Source: Candidatus Omnitrophota bacterium (GTDB lineage: Bacteria; Omnitrophota; Gorgyraeia; Aquiviventales; Aquiviventaceae). From it: a DNA stretch of 32,928 nucleotides. Position numbers and translations under genes: made by a program. The notes under the pieces are model-generated. The model was given only the letters and a program-made list of their open reading frames with translations. It had not been told where the DNA came from and did not search any database. The stretch's first letter is position 1; every line of letters begins with the position of its first letter. The stretch lies in assembly GCA_023247215.1 (NCBI GenBank), contig JAHFGX010000015.1, positions 1 to 32,928 on the forward strand, in the 5' to 3' direction. Shown piece after piece: positions 1 to 8,582 of this stretch.

Positions 1-2
1 TC

Positions 3-494
3 ACGCTGACGGCGGTGTTGGCGCCCACCGGATGGATCGGGCGGTGGCTAGCACCCTGGGGCATCCGCGCCGCCTTCACGCCGCTGGGGGTCGTCGTGGC
101 GCTGACGTTCATCAGCCTGCCGTTTGTGGTGCGCACCGTGCAGCCGGTGCTGCAGGACCTGGACGTGGAACTTGAGGAAGCCGCGGCCAGCCTGGGGGCC
201 GGCTGGTGGCAGACGCTCACGCGGGTGATCCTGCCCGAAGTCTGGCCGGCCTTGCTGACCGGCATGACGCTGGCGTTTGCCCGCGCGGTTGGGGAATACG
301 GGTCGGTGGTGTTCATCTCCGGCAACATGCCGATGCGCACAGAGATCGCGCCGCTGCTCATCGTGACGAAGCTGGAGCAGTACGACTATGCGGGGGCCAC
401 GGCGATCGGGGTCGTGATGTTGGTCAGCTCCTTCGGGCTGCTCTGGGCGATCAACCGATTGCAGCGCTGGAGTGCGGGGCGGGCGACGGGCTGA
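3..494 (+). CDS. cysT: Sulfate/thiosulfate ABC transporter permease CysT (3' part)
   Basis: Inner-membrane permease subunit of the sulfate/thiosulfate importer, the C-terminal portion only; the reading frame is already open at the window edge, so the start lies upstream. The visible part has the binding-protein-dependent permease EAA loop ([21 protein letters not shown]) that docks on the ATPase, followed by [18 protein letters not shown] and a final transmembrane helix. This agrees closely with my memory of CysT/CysU. Its stop codon overlaps the cysW start (ATGA), so the two are translationally coupled. The periplasmic sulfate-binding protein gene is not in view and probably lies upstream. 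ModB is a less likely alternative, because two different permease genes follow one another as in cysTWA. Confidence 0.93.
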   Translation, partial: TLTAVLAPTGWIGRWLAPWGIRAAFTPLGVVVALTFISLPFVVRTVQPVLQDLDVELEEAAASLGAGWWQTLTRVILPEVWPALLTGMTLAFARAVGEYGSVVFISGNMPMRTEIAPLLIVTKLEQYDYAGATAIGVVMLVSSFGLLWAINRLQRWSAGRATG

Positions 495-1357
495 TGAGCG
501 GCGCGACGAAATTGAGAACGGTGCCGACGCGGCAAGCGACGGCCAGATCAACGGAGCCGGCCATGGTTCGAACCGTGTTGATTGCCGCGGCGGTGGCCTG
601 GCTGGGGTGCATCCTGGTGGTCCCGCTGGCCGTGGTGGCGACGGAAGCCTTGAAGCGCGGCTGGCACGCCTACCTGGCGGCCGTGATGGAGCCGGATGCG
701 CTGGCGGCCATCCGCCTGACGCTGCTGGTGACGGCCATCGCCGTGCCGGCCAACGTGATGTTCGGGATCGCCGCCGCCTGGGCGATCGCCAAGTTCGAAT
801 TCCCCGGCAAAGCCCTCCTGACGACGCTGATTGACCTCCCGTTCTCCGTGTCGCCGGTCGTCTCCGGGCTCCTCTACGTGCTGCTCTTCGGGCTGCATGG
901 CTGGTGGGGGCCGTGGTTGATCTCGCATGGCATCAAGATCATCTTTGCGGTGCCGGGCATCGTGCTGGCGACCCTTTTCGTGACGGTACCGTTCGTCGCC
1001 CGCGAGCTGATCCCGTTGATGGAGGCGCAGGGCACCGAGGAAGAGCAGGCGGCTAGGGTGCTGGGTGCTGGCGGATGGCAGATCCTCTGGCGGGTGACGC
1101 TCCCCAACGCGGTGTGGGGGTTGCTCTACGGCGTCGTCCTCTGCACGGCCAGGGCCATGGGGGAGTTCGGCGCGGTGTCGGTGGTGTCCGGCCACATCCG
1201 GGGACGCACCACCACACTTCCGCTCTACGTGGAAATGCTCTATAACGAGTATCAGGCCTCCGCGGCGTTTGCGGTGGCATCGTTGCTGGCGGTCGTGGCC
1301 ATCATGACGCTGGCCGCCAAGCACGTGGTTGAGTGGAAGGCGGGACGCGCCTCATGA
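494..1357 (+). CDS. cysW: Sulfate/thiosulfate ABC transporter permease CysW
   Basis: Second membrane subunit of the sulfate importer, pairing with CysT. The ATG at 494 overlaps the cysT stop and gives 287 aa, close to the usual CysW length; the open frame runs further upstream, but that would overlap cysT. About six hydrophobic segments are visible, the first near residues 25-50. The EAA-type cytoplasmic loop ([20 protein letters not shown]) is followed by the CysW-like stretch [19 protein letters not shown] and [15 protein letters not shown], which distinguish it from CysT. The stop overlaps the cysA start. The first 25 residues are polar and could be trimmed if translation starts at a later ATG (position 563). 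Confidence 0.93.
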   Translation: MSGATKLRTVPTRQATARSTEPAMVRTVLIAAAVAWLGCILVVPLAVVATEALKRGWHAYLAAVMEPDALAAIRLTLLVTAIAVPANVMFGIAAAWAIAKFEFPGKALLTTLIDLPFSVSPVVSGLLYVLLFGLHGWWGPWLISHGIKIIFAVPGIVLATLFVTVPFVARELIPLMEAQGTEEEQAARVLGAGGWQILWRVTLPNAVWGLLYGVVLCTARAMGEFGAVSVVSGHIRGRTTTLPLYVEMLYNEYQASAAFAVASLLAVVAIMTLAAKHVVEWKAGRAS

Positions 1358-2439
1358 GCATCGAGATCCAGCACGTCACAAAACGGTTCGGCGGATTCAC
1401 GGCCCTCAACGACGTGAGCCTGACCGTGCCCTCCGGCGAGCTGGTGGCGCTGCTGGGTCCGTCCGGCTCCGGTAAAACCACATTGTTGCGCGTCATCGCC
1501 GGGTTGGAAGTCGCAGACGAGGGCGCGGTGCTCTTCGACGGGCAGGACGCCACGGACCGGAACGTGCGGGACCGCCGGGTCGGATTCGTGTTTCAGCACC
1601 ACGCGCTCTTCCGCCACATGACGGTGTTCGAGAACGTGGCGTTCGGCTTGCGCGTCAAGCCGCGGCAGGAGCGGGCCTCGGCGTCGGAAATCCGCGACCA
1701 GGTGGAGGAGCTGCTGGGGCTGGTGCAGTTGGAGCGCCTGGCGGCGCGCTACCCGTCGCAGCTCTCCGGGGGGCAGCGGCAGCGCGTGGCGCTGGCGCGG
1801 GCGCTGGCGGTGCAGCCCAAGCTGCTCTTGTTGGATGAACCGTTTGGCGCGCTGGATGCCAAGGTGCGGCAGGAGCTGCGGCGGTGGCTCCGGCGCCTCC
1901 ACGATGAGATCGGCGTGACCAGCGTGTTCGTGACCCATGACCAGGATGAAGCGCTGGAGGTGGCCGACCGCGTGGTGATCCTGCACGAGGGCCGGGTGGA
2001 GCAGACCGGTTCGCCTGAAGAGGTCTACCACCATCCCTCGACACCGTTCGTCTATCATTTCCTGGGCAACGTGAACTTGTTTCATGGGCGCGTGGAAGGC
2101 ACCACCCTCCACCTGGGCGAGTTCACGATGGAGCTACCCAAGGGGTCCTCGCCCACCGACGTGGAGGCCGTCGCCTACGCGCGACCGCACCTCTTGGACA
2201 TTGACCATACGCCGCCGGACGGCCGGCCCAACTTTCCGGCCAGTATCACCGATGTGAACGCGGCCGGGCCGGTGGTGAAGGTGGAGCTGGCCACGAAAGC
2301 CGGCGCGGTGGTCAACGTTGAGCTGTCCCAGGAGCGTTATCGGATCCTGGGGCTGCAGCGGGGCATGGAAGTGTTTGTCAGCATCAAAGACATGCAATTG
2401 TTCACCAGCGCTCCCGGCATATTCGGCGCGGGCATTTAA
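1354..2439 (+). CDS. cysA: Sulfate/thiosulfate import ATP-binding protein CysA
   Basis: ATPase that powers the CysTW importer from the cytoplasmic face. The ATG at 1354 (361 aa) overlaps the cysW stop and is preferred over an in-frame upstream start at 1333 that lies inside cysW. Walker A GPSGSGKT is at residues 35-42, the Q-loop glutamine at 81, LSGGQ at 137-141, Walker B LLLLDE at 157-162 and the switch histidine at 195, so all catalytic motifs are intact. The C-terminal third resembles the regulatory/TOBE region of CysA. Only 15 nt separate it from phoB, so sulfate uptake and phosphate control genes may share a transcript. Confidence 0.95.
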   Translation: MSIEIQHVTKRFGGFTALNDVSLTVPSGELVALLGPSGSGKTTLLRVIAGLEVADEGAVLFDGQDATDRNVRDRRVGFVFQHHALFRHMTVFENVAFGLRVKPRQERASASEIRDQVEELLGLVQLERLAARYPSQLSGGQRQRVALARALAVQPKLLLLDEPFGALDAKVRQELRRWLRRLHDEIGVTSVFVTHDQDEALEVADRVVILHEGRVEQTGSPEEVYHHPSTPFVYHFLGNVNLFHGRVEGTTLHLGEFTMELPKGSSPTDVEAVAYARPHLLDIDHTPPDGRPNFPASITDVNAAGPVVKVELATKAGAVVNVELSQERYRILGLQRGMEVFVSIKDMQLFTSAPGIFGAGI

Positions 2440-2454
2440 AGCAGAGGAGGACGG

Positions 2455-3150
2455 ATGGCCTCAGCGAAGATCTTAGTGGTGGAAGACGAGAAGGCCATTG
2501 CCGAAGCGATCACCTATAACTTGCAGCGCGAAGGCTACCGCACCGTGGCGGCCTCGGACGGCCTCAAGGCGGTGGAGCTGGCGCGGCGCGAGCAGCCGGA
2601 CCTGGTGCTCCTGGATTGGATGTTGCCGGGGCAGGATGGGCTGGAGGTGTGCCGGGCGCTCAAACAGGATGCGGCCACCCGCCGAATCCCCGTGATCATG
2701 GTGACTGTCAAATCGAGCGAAACGGATAAGGTGCTGGGGCTGGAGCTGGGCGCCGACGATTACGTGACGAAGCCCTTCAGCCCGCGCGAGCTGGTCGCCC
2801 GGGTCAAAGCGCTCCTCCGCCGGGCGCACGCCGCCGGGGATGCGCCCGAAGTGGTGCAGGTGGAGGCGCTGCAGGTGGACCGCGGGAAACACCTGGTGTT
2901 TGTGAAGGGCCGGGAAGTGGAGATGACCTCCAAAGAGTTCGACCTGCTCAACGCGCTCTTGGATGCCAACGGACGCGTGCTGAGCCGGGAAGCGCTGCTG
3001 GAAAAGGTGTGGGGGTATGAGCGCTCCGTGGAGATTGAGACGCGCACGGTGGATCTGCACGTCAGCCAGCTCCGTAAGAAGCTCAAAGACATGGCCGACC
3101 GGATCGTCACGGTTAAAAACATCGGCTACCGATTTGTCCGGGATGAGTAA
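2455..3150 (+). CDS. phoB: Phosphate-type response regulator PhoB (OmpR/PhoB family)
   Basis: DNA-binding response regulator of 231 aa. The receiver domain (about 3-120) has the acidic pair E10-D11, the phosphoacceptor D54 in LVLLDWMLPG, T84 and K106. The winged-helix output domain (about 130-228) contains TSKEFDLLNALL and RTVDLHVSQLRKKL. An AGAGGAGG ribosome site lies just ahead of the ATG. Assignment as PhoB rather than another OmpR-family member rests on context: a PhoR-type kinase overlaps its end by 8 nt, a pst-phoU operon follows, and two Pho-box-like sites lie downstream. Confidence 0.88.
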   Translation: MASAKILVVEDEKAIAEAITYNLQREGYRTVAASDGLKAVELARREQPDLVLLDWMLPGQDGLEVCRALKQDAATRRIPVIMVTVKSSETDKVLGLELGADDYVTKPFSPRELVARVKALLRRAHAAGDAPEVVQVEALQVDRGKHLVFVKGREVEMTSKEFDLLNALLDANGRVLSREALLEKVWGYERSVEIETRTVDLHVSQLRKKLKDMADRIVTVKNIGYRFVRDE

Positions 3151-4402
3151 CCGCGCGGCAGTGGCGCTGTCCCTTCTCGTCGTTGCCATCGCAGTGGCTG
3201 GCCTCACCGCGCGGGCCGGGCTCATGCCGGGCCTCCTCGCCGGTGCCGGGCTGTCCGTGGGGCTGGGCCTCTGGGTCGGGGGGCGGGCCAGCGGGTCGGC
3301 CCAGCGGGCCGCGCGCGCGCTCACGACGATGACGCGGGAGCTGCAGCAGCAGATCGCGCAGCTCACCGCCCAACGCGGCGAGCTGACCGCCATTGTGGAC
3401 AGCATGGCGGAAGGCGTGATCGCCGTGGATGCCCGCGGCACGCTGCTGCTGGTCAATGCCGTCGCCAGAGCCGTGCTCGATTTACCGGCCGGGGACCTCG
3501 TCGGCCGCCCGGCCGGCGAGGTGATTCGCCACCCGCCGCTGCAGGAGGCGCTCCGGCGCCTCCTGACGGAGCGGCAGCGCGCCACCGTCGAGATGCGGTT
3601 GTTCCATCCGGCAGAGTTGGTGCTGCGCATCCAGGGCGCGCCGTGCCAGGAGAGCGCGGATGCCCTCGGGCCGGCCGCGGTCCTGGTCATCCAGGACGTG
3701 ACGGAGTTGCATCGCTACGACCTCTTGCGCAAGGAGTTCGTGGCCAACGTGTCGCACGAGCTCAAGAGCCCGCTCACCGGCATTCGCAGCCTCACCGAAA
3801 CGCTCCTAGGCGGGGCGGTGGACGATCCGGCAAATAGCCGGCGCTTCCTGCAGCTGATCGACGCCGAATCCGCGCGGCTGGCCGGGTTGGTCGAGGATCT
3901 GCTGGCCCTCTCCCAGCTTGAGTCCGGGGCGCTGCCGCTCCATCAGCGTCGGATGGAGCTGGAGCCGATGGCGCGCTCGCTGCTCACGTCGTTTGAGCCG
4001 CAGTTAGCACCGCGCCGCGTGAGCGTCTCGCTGGCGGTGCCGCCCAGTCTGGCGGTCCAAGCGGATCCGGAGCGGCTGCGCCAAATCTTGTCCAACCTGT
4101 TGGACAATGCCATCAAGTACAACCAGGAGGGCGGGCGCATCACCATCGGAGCTGCGCGGGAGGGCGAGTGGGTCCGCGTGGACGTCTCCGATACCGGGAT
4201 CGGTATTCCCGCGCCGGACCTGCCGCGCGTGTTCGAGCGGTTCTACCGGGTGGACAAGGCCCGCTCCCGCGAGCTGGGCGGCACCGGCCTGGGGCTCGCC
4301 ATCGTGAAGCACGCGGTCGAAGCGCACGGCGGCCGCGTCTGGGCCGACAGCACGCCTCAGCACGGCTCCACCTTTTCGTTTACCCTCCCCGCTTCCGTCT
4401 AA
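3143..4402 (+). CDS. phoR: PhoR-type sensor histidine kinase
   Basis: Membrane histidine kinase of 419 aa, presumed partner of the adjacent PhoB. Starting at the ATG overlapping the phoB stop, two short N-terminal hydrophobic segments (about 5-46) are followed by a coiled linker, a PAS domain (about 80-190) and the kinase core. The H-box FVANVSHELKSPLTG carries H205, the N-box NLLDNAIKYN is at about 318-327, G1 is DTGIGI at 350-355 and G2 is GGTGLGLAIVK at 379-389. Like other PhoR proteins it lacks a sizeable periplasmic domain, which fits sensing through the Pst/PhoU complex rather than direct ligand binding. The frame is open further upstream, but only inside phoB. Confidence 0.88.
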   Translation: MSNRAAVALSLLVVAIAVAGLTARAGLMPGLLAGAGLSVGLGLWVGGRASGSAQRAARALTTMTRELQQQIAQLTAQRGELTAIVDSMAEGVIAVDARGTLLLVNAVARAVLDLPAGDLVGRPAGEVIRHPPLQEALRRLLTERQRATVEMRLFHPAELVLRIQGAPCQESADALGPAAVLVIQDVTELHRYDLLRKEFVANVSHELKSPLTGIRSLTETLLGGAVDDPANSRRFLQLIDAESARLAGLVEDLLALSQLESGALPLHQRRMELEPMARSLLTSFEPQLAPRRVSVSLAVPPSLAVQADPERLRQILSNLLDNAIKYNQEGGRITIGAAREGEWVRVDVSDTGIGIPAPDLPRVFERFYRVDKARSRELGGTGLGLAIVKHAVEAHGGRVWADSTPQHGSTFSFTLPASV

Positions 4403-4426
4403 AGCGCTCCGCCGTTTCCTGAGAGT

Positions 4427-4479
4427 TTACGGACACCTTACACCCCCCTCATACCACCCTGACGCGCCCTATCTATACT
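4427..4479 (+). promoter_or_regulatory. Pho-box-like operator and promoter of the porin gene
   Basis: Four half-sites start at exact 11-bp steps: TTAC at 4427, TTAC at 4438, TCAT at 4449 and TGAC at 4460. A -10-like TATACT lies at 4474-4479. Known Pho boxes are direct repeats with an 11-bp period (for example CTGTCAT or CTTACAT units) that stand in for the -35 element. The same geometry occurs before pstS. The match to PhoB is inferred from spacing and context. Confidence 0.65.
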
Positions 4480-4526
4480 CTGCTCAGCAGAGATGAGGAG
4501 AGAGTAGAGAAGGAGGGTGAGAAGGA

Positions 4527-5813
4527 ATGGGACGATGGATGCGGTGGCTCCTGATCGGGGCCGTGAGCTTGTGGTGCCTGCCGGGGATCGCTCGGGCGGA
4601 GAGCGAAGTGGACGTCTTGTTGAACATGCTCGTGGAAAACGGCACGTTGACGCCGGTCCAGGCGGGTCAGGTGCGCCGGCAAATCTCCGAGACCAAAGAG
4701 GCCCGGAACAAGCAACTAGCCAAAGAGATCGTGCCGGACTCCGCCCGGAACTGGAAATGGAAAGGGGATGTGCGGTTGCGCGATGAGTTCCGCGACCGCC
4801 AGGGCACCGGCAACGACACGCACCGCCAGCGGATCCGCTTCCAGTTCGGCGCCGAGGGGAAAGTAGCGGAGGATTTGAAAGCCACCTTCCGGATCGCCAC
4901 CGGCAGCACCACCGACCCGGTTTCCACGAACCAGAACCTCGACACGTTCTTCGGCAAGAAGGCGCTCGTGCTGGATTTGGCCAACCTGGAATACACGCCG
5001 GAAGTGCCAGGCATCAGCAAGGTGTCGCTGATCGGCGGCATCATGGAGAACCCGCTGTGGACGACGGACCCGATGGTGTGGGACGGCGATCTGAGCTGGG
5101 ACGGCGCGGCGGTGAAGGTCAGCCAGGAGATGGGGCCGACCACGCTCTTTGCCAATAGCGGCGTGTTCTCGCTGGACACGGATGAGACTGAGCCGGCGGC
5201 GTTGTGGGTCACACAGCTTGGCGCTTCGGTGAAGCCCTTCGCCGACTCCGAGTCGGAGGTGCTGAAAAACTTCAAGCTCACCGGCGCGTTGGCCTATCAC
5301 GACTACATGAATGTGACGACTTCCGCCAAGGCGGGCACGGACCCCATCACGCGGGAGGCGGACAACACCGCCGGAGCCACGGACTTCAACCAGTTCAACC
5401 CGACGGTGGAGCTGGCCTCGCAACTTGGGCAGATCCCGTTCTCGTTCTTCGGCGACTGGGTGCACAATACGTCGGCCCCCAGCACGGGCAATGACGGGTA
5501 CGCGCTGGGCATTAAGGTCGGCAAGGCCACCGTGCCGTGGAGCCTGACCAAGGGCTGGGAAGCCGGCTACATGTTCGAGCGGTTGGAGCGCGACGCCGCG
5601 TTTGACGAGTTCGTGGACTCCGACTTCGGCGGAGGCGGCACCAACCGCCGCGGCAACGTGGTGTGGCTGAACCTGGCGGTCCTGAAGAACTCCACGCTGG
5701 GCGCCAAGCTCTTCTTCCGGCAGGATCTGATCGACAATTTCGGCTCCGGCGCGTCGCTCGCGGAGAAGTTTCGCGAAGACCGGCTGCAGATGGACTGGGT
5801 GACGAAATTTTGA
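4527..5813 (+). CDS. Putative outer-membrane porin, probably phosphate-starvation induced
   Basis: Secreted 428-aa protein with a clear signal peptide (about 1-24, cut after ARA). A short helical, charged segment (about 25-70, including LLNMLVENGTLTP) precedes a long beta-rich region with alternating aromatic residues, and the chain ends in WVTKF, the terminal phenylalanine typical of BAM substrates. The layout matches the putative-porin families of diderm bacteria. Lying between phoBR and pstS behind a Pho-box-like site, it is likely to admit phosphate or phosphorylated compounds, functionally like E. coli PhoE or Pseudomonas OprP, although I see no specific homology to either. The start has a GAGAAGGA ribosome site directly upstream. 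Confidence 0.75.
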   Translation: MGRWMRWLLIGAVSLWCLPGIARAESEVDVLLNMLVENGTLTPVQAGQVRRQISETKEARNKQLAKEIVPDSARNWKWKGDVRLRDEFRDRQGTGNDTHRQRIRFQFGAEGKVAEDLKATFRIATGSTTDPVSTNQNLDTFFGKKALVLDLANLEYTPEVPGISKVSLIGGIMENPLWTTDPMVWDGDLSWDGAAVKVSQEMGPTTLFANSGVFSLDTDETEPAALWVTQLGASVKPFADSESEVLKNFKLTGALAYHDYMNVTTSAKAGTDPITREADNTAGATDFNQFNPTVELASQLGQIPFSFFGDWVHNTSAPSTGNDGYALGIKVGKATVPWSLTKGWEAGYMFERLERDAAFDEFVDSDFGGGGTNRRGNVVWLNLAVLKNSTLGAKLFFRQDLIDNFGSGASLAEKFREDRLQMDWVTKF

Positions 5814-5815
5814 CA

Positions 5816-5869
5816 TTACCCATACCTTACACTGGCTTCATGCAGGGCTTACCAACACCGTAGTAGAAT
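5816..5869 (+). promoter_or_regulatory. Pho-box-like operator and promoter of pstS
   Basis: Half-sites TTAC (5816), TTAC (5827), TCAT (5838) and TTAC (5849) sit at exact 11-bp intervals, starting 2 nt after the porin stop codon. A -10-like TAGAAT follows at 5864-5869, 15 nt from the start of the last half-site against 14 nt in the porin promoter. The two sites share the pattern TTAC-N4-ACC-TTACAC in their first two units. PhoB binding is inferred. Confidence 0.68.
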
Positions 5870-5885
5870 AGCCGCACAACACAGG

Positions 5886-5936
5886 GCCGAGCGCCCGTCG
5901 CGCTCGGCATTCCGCGGCTACCCCGATGGTAGCCGC
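5886..5936 (+). promoter_or_regulatory. Two tandem hairpins in the pstS 5' untranslated region
   Basis: The first inverted repeat (5886-5893 with 5901-5908, arms GCCGAGCG/CGCTCGGC) and the second (5914-5922 with 5928-5936, arms GCGGCTACC/GGTAGCCGC, 5-nt loop) are both perfect. They lie between the predicted -10 and the pstS ribosome site. Neither has a T tract, so neither is an obvious terminator. They could stabilise the mRNA or modulate translation. Confidence 0.55.
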
Positions 5937-5952
5937 TTCAGAGGGAGGTCTG

Positions 5953-6807
5953 ATGAGGACGCATGCCGTAGCAATGATGACAGCTGCGTTGATGGCGGGA
6001 GGGGCGTTGGTAGCTCCGCGGGGGAGCGCAGAGGAGCTGCAGGGGTCCTTGCAGATCAAGGGCTCGGATACCATGGTCAATTTGGTTCAGGCCTGGGCCG
6101 AAGCGTTTATGGCACAGCATCCCCAGGTGACCATTGCGGTGACCGGCGGGGGATCCGGCACCGGGATTGCCGCGCTGATCGGCGGAACCTGCGATCTGGC
6201 GGCGTCCTCTCGGGCGATGAGCGACAAAGAACGGGCGCAAGCTGCCGCCCAAGGACATACCGTACGAGAATGGAAAGTGGCGCTCGATGGCTTGGCGGTT
6301 GCCGTCCATCCAGCGAATCCCGTGAAGCGGCTGACCTTGCAGCAGTTGGCTGATCTCTTCACTGGCCGCATCCGAACGTGGAGCGCGGTCAACGGATCTG
6401 CGCGGGCGGTCGTCCTGCTGTCCCGAGAAGTCAATTCCGGCACGCACGTCTATTTCAAGGAACATGTGCTTGGCCCGGGGAAGGAGTTCGCGCCGGAAGC
6501 GTTGTTGATGCCGTCTTCTCAAGCGATTGCCGATGAGATTGCGACCAACCCGGATGCCGTTGGCTACTATGGGATGGGGTATCTCAACTCTCGGAACTCC
6601 GTCGTGTCTGTGGCGAAGACCCCGGAGGGCCCTTATGTGGAACCGTCAATCGCCAGCGTCCAAGCCGGAACCTATCCGATCGCCCGTCCCCTGCTGTTGT
6701 ACTCCAGGGACGAGTCGCAAGGATTGACCCAGGCGTTTCTGAGCTTTACGCTCTCGCCTGATGGCCAGGCCATTGTGCAACAAACCGATTTTGTTCCCTT
6801 GCCCTAA
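5953..6807 (+). CDS. pstS: Phosphate ABC transporter substrate-binding protein PstS
   Basis: Periplasmic phosphate-binding protein of 284 aa. The ATG at 5953 follows an AGGGAGG ribosome site and gives a normal signal peptide (about 1-26, ending GSAEE); an in-frame ATG at 5926 would put the second hairpin in the coding region. Typical PstS motifs are present: IKGSDTMVNLVQAWAE near the mature N-terminus, TGGGSGTGIAALIGGTCDLAASSR for phosphate contacts, and SREVNSGTHVYFKE in the second lobe. It heads pstSCAB1B2-phoU and is probably the most PhoB-responsive gene of the set. Confidence 0.93.
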   Translation: MRTHAVAMMTAALMAGGALVAPRGSAEELQGSLQIKGSDTMVNLVQAWAEAFMAQHPQVTIAVTGGGSGTGIAALIGGTCDLAASSRAMSDKERAQAAAQGHTVREWKVALDGLAVAVHPANPVKRLTLQQLADLFTGRIRTWSAVNGSARAVVLLSREVNSGTHVYFKEHVLGPGKEFAPEALLMPSSQAIADEIATNPDAVGYYGMGYLNSRNSVVSVAKTPEGPYVEPSIASVQAGTYPIARPLLLYSRDESQGLTQAFLSFTLSPDGQAIVQQTDFVPLP

Positions 6808-6809
6808 GA

Positions 6810-7682
6810 ATGCGGTGGCGGCGCGCGCGCGAACGACTGATTGAGACGCTCATCCGACTGAGCGGATTCTCTGCCATCGCCATCGTCATGCTGATTTTCG
6901 TCTTTCTGCTCAAAGAAGGGGTGGCGTTGTTTCGGACCGTGCCACTTGGCGAATTTCTGACCGGACAGCGATGGTATCCGATTTCCGAGCCGCCGGGGTT
7001 CGGTGTCTTCCCGCTGATTTGCGGTTCGCTGCTCGTCACCATTGGCGCGGCGATGCTCTCGGTGCCGCTTGGTATCGCCAGCGCACTTTTTATCTCGGAG
7101 ATCGCCAGGGGATGGATGAAAGAACTCCTCAAAGCCGGCATCGAGTTGTTCGCCGCCATCCCCAGCGTCGTCCTGGGGTTCATCGGCATGACCTTGCTCG
7201 CTCCGCTCATCCGGCAGGCGTTCCACGTGCCAACCGGATTGACGGCGCTGACGGGCTCCATCACGCTCGCCTTCATGGCCATGCCGACGATTGTCAGCAT
7301 TACCGAGGATGCCTTGACGGCGGTTCCACGCGGCTATCGGGAAGCCGCCATGGCGCTGGGCGCCACGCGATGGCAGATGATGGTTCGCGTCCTGTTGCCG
7401 GCAGCCGGTTCCGGCATTGTTGCGGCCGTCATGCTGGGGATCGGGCGGGTCATCGGCGAGACGATGGCGGTCATGATGGTGACGGGGAATGCGGCGGTCA
7501 TCCCGCACACCATGCTCCAGCCTGTGCGGACGCTCACCGCCACCATTGCCGCGGAGATGGGCGAGACGGTGCGGGGGTCCGACCACTACTTCGCCCTGTT
7601 TGCGATTGGCATCGTCCTGTTTGTGATCACCTTTGTCGTCAATCTCATTGCGGACCGCTTCCTCCACCGGGAGCAGCGCTAA
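6810..7682 (+). CDS. pstC: Phosphate ABC transporter permease PstC
   Basis: Inner-membrane permease subunit of 290 aa. It starts 2 nt after the pstS stop without a ribosome site of its own, so coupling is likely. Six hydrophobic segments are visible, beginning at about 18-40. The EAA loop (YREAAMALGATRWQMMVRVLLP) that contacts the ATPase is followed by the PstC stretch GIGRVIGETMAVMMVTGN. The large periplasmic region between helices 1 and 2 is short, as in compact PstC proteins. Confidence 0.93.
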   Translation: MRWRRARERLIETLIRLSGFSAIAIVMLIFVFLLKEGVALFRTVPLGEFLTGQRWYPISEPPGFGVFPLICGSLLVTIGAAMLSVPLGIASALFISEIARGWMKELLKAGIELFAAIPSVVLGFIGMTLLAPLIRQAFHVPTGLTALTGSITLAFMAMPTIVSITEDALTAVPRGYREAAMALGATRWQMMVRVLLPAAGSGIVAAVMLGIGRVIGETMAVMMVTGNAAVIPHTMLQPVRTLTATIAAEMGETVRGSDHYFALFAIGIVLFVITFVVNLIADRFLHREQR

Positions 7683-7691
7683 AGGAACCGC

Positions 7692-8582
7692 ATGGACCCA
7701 GCCACACGGCGTGTCCAGGCCGCCGATCGGCAGTGGCGCCGCGCCGAGTTGATCCAGCGCGTCGCCTTCGCGCTCCTGTTCATCGCGACGCTCCTGGTCG
7801 CCCTGGCTTCCGTGTTGGTGATGGGCCTCATCCTGATTCGCGGAGCGCCATGGCTCAGCTGGGAGTTTCTCACCACCATGCCGGCCCGGGGGATGCGGGC
7901 CGGAGGGATCTTTCCGGCGATCGTGGGGACCTTGGAGCTGATCGGGCTGACGGTGGTGTTCGCGTTGCCGATGGGGGTGGCCGCGGCAATCTACTTGACC
8001 GAATACGCCCGCGACAACTGGATGAACCGGTTCATCCGGTTGGCGATCGTGAACCTGTCGGGGGTGCCCTCGGTCGTCTATGGTCTCTTTGGCCTGGGGC
8101 TGTTCGTGATCTTCTGCCGATTCGGCACCTCGCTGCTGGCCGGCGCCCTGACGCTGGCGATCATGACCCTGCCGGTCATTATTACGGCGTCGGAGGAGGC
8201 CCTGCGCAGTGTTCCACAAAGTTTTCGTGAAGTCAGCCATTCGTTGGGAGCCAGCCGGTGGCAGACGGTCCGGCACGCCGTGCTGCCGTTTGCCGTCCCC
8301 GGGATCATGACGGGGACCATCTTGGGCATCAGCCGTGCGGCCGGCGAAACGGCGCCGATCCTCTTCACCGTGGCTGCTTTCTATGTGCCACGGCTGCCGC
8401 ACTCGGTGTTTGACCAGGCCATGGCTCTGCCGTATCATCTCTATGTCCTCTCAACGCAGATTCCGAACATACCTCAGGCCCACCGGTATGGCACGGCGCT
8501 GGTGCTGCTGCTGTTGGTGCTATCGCTCAATGTGCTCGCGGTGGTGCTGCGAGCGCGATTTCGCAGGAAGCGCCAATGGTAG
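7692..8582 (+). CDS. pstA: Phosphate ABC transporter permease PstA
   Basis: Second permease subunit, 296 aa, forming the translocation pathway with PstC. An AAAGGA ribosome site lies 5 nt before the ATG. It has a basic amphipathic N-terminus, about six transmembrane segments, the NLSGVPSVVYGLFGLGLFV motif typical of PstA, and an EAA loop (REVSHSLGASRWQTVRHAVLP). GISRAAGETAPILFT near the C-terminus is also characteristic. The end overlaps pstB1 by 7 nt. Confidence 0.94.
   Translation: MDPATRRVQAADRQWRRAELIQRVAFALLFIATLLVALASVLVMGLILIRGAPWLSWEFLTTMPARGMRAGGIFPAIVGTLELIGLTVVFALPMGVAAAIYLTEYARDNWMNRFIRLAIVNLSGVPSVVYGLFGLGLFVIFCRFGTSLLAGALTLAIMTLPVIITASEEALRSVPQSFREVSHSLGASRWQTVRHAVLPFAVPGIMTGTILGISRAAGETAPILFTVAAFYVPRLPHSVFDQAMALPYHLYVLSTQIPNIPQAHRYGTALVLLLLVLSLNVLAVVLRARFRRKRQW

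Noticed and set aside
6804-8438. Long minus-strand open frame (544 codons) opposite pstC-pstA
   Set aside because: Composition is His/Arg/Asp/Gln-rich without any recognisable motif, and the opposite strand encodes clear PstC and PstA. It is a GC-content shadow. The same applies to long minus-strand frames at 20221-21735, 28727-29860 and 24648-25709.
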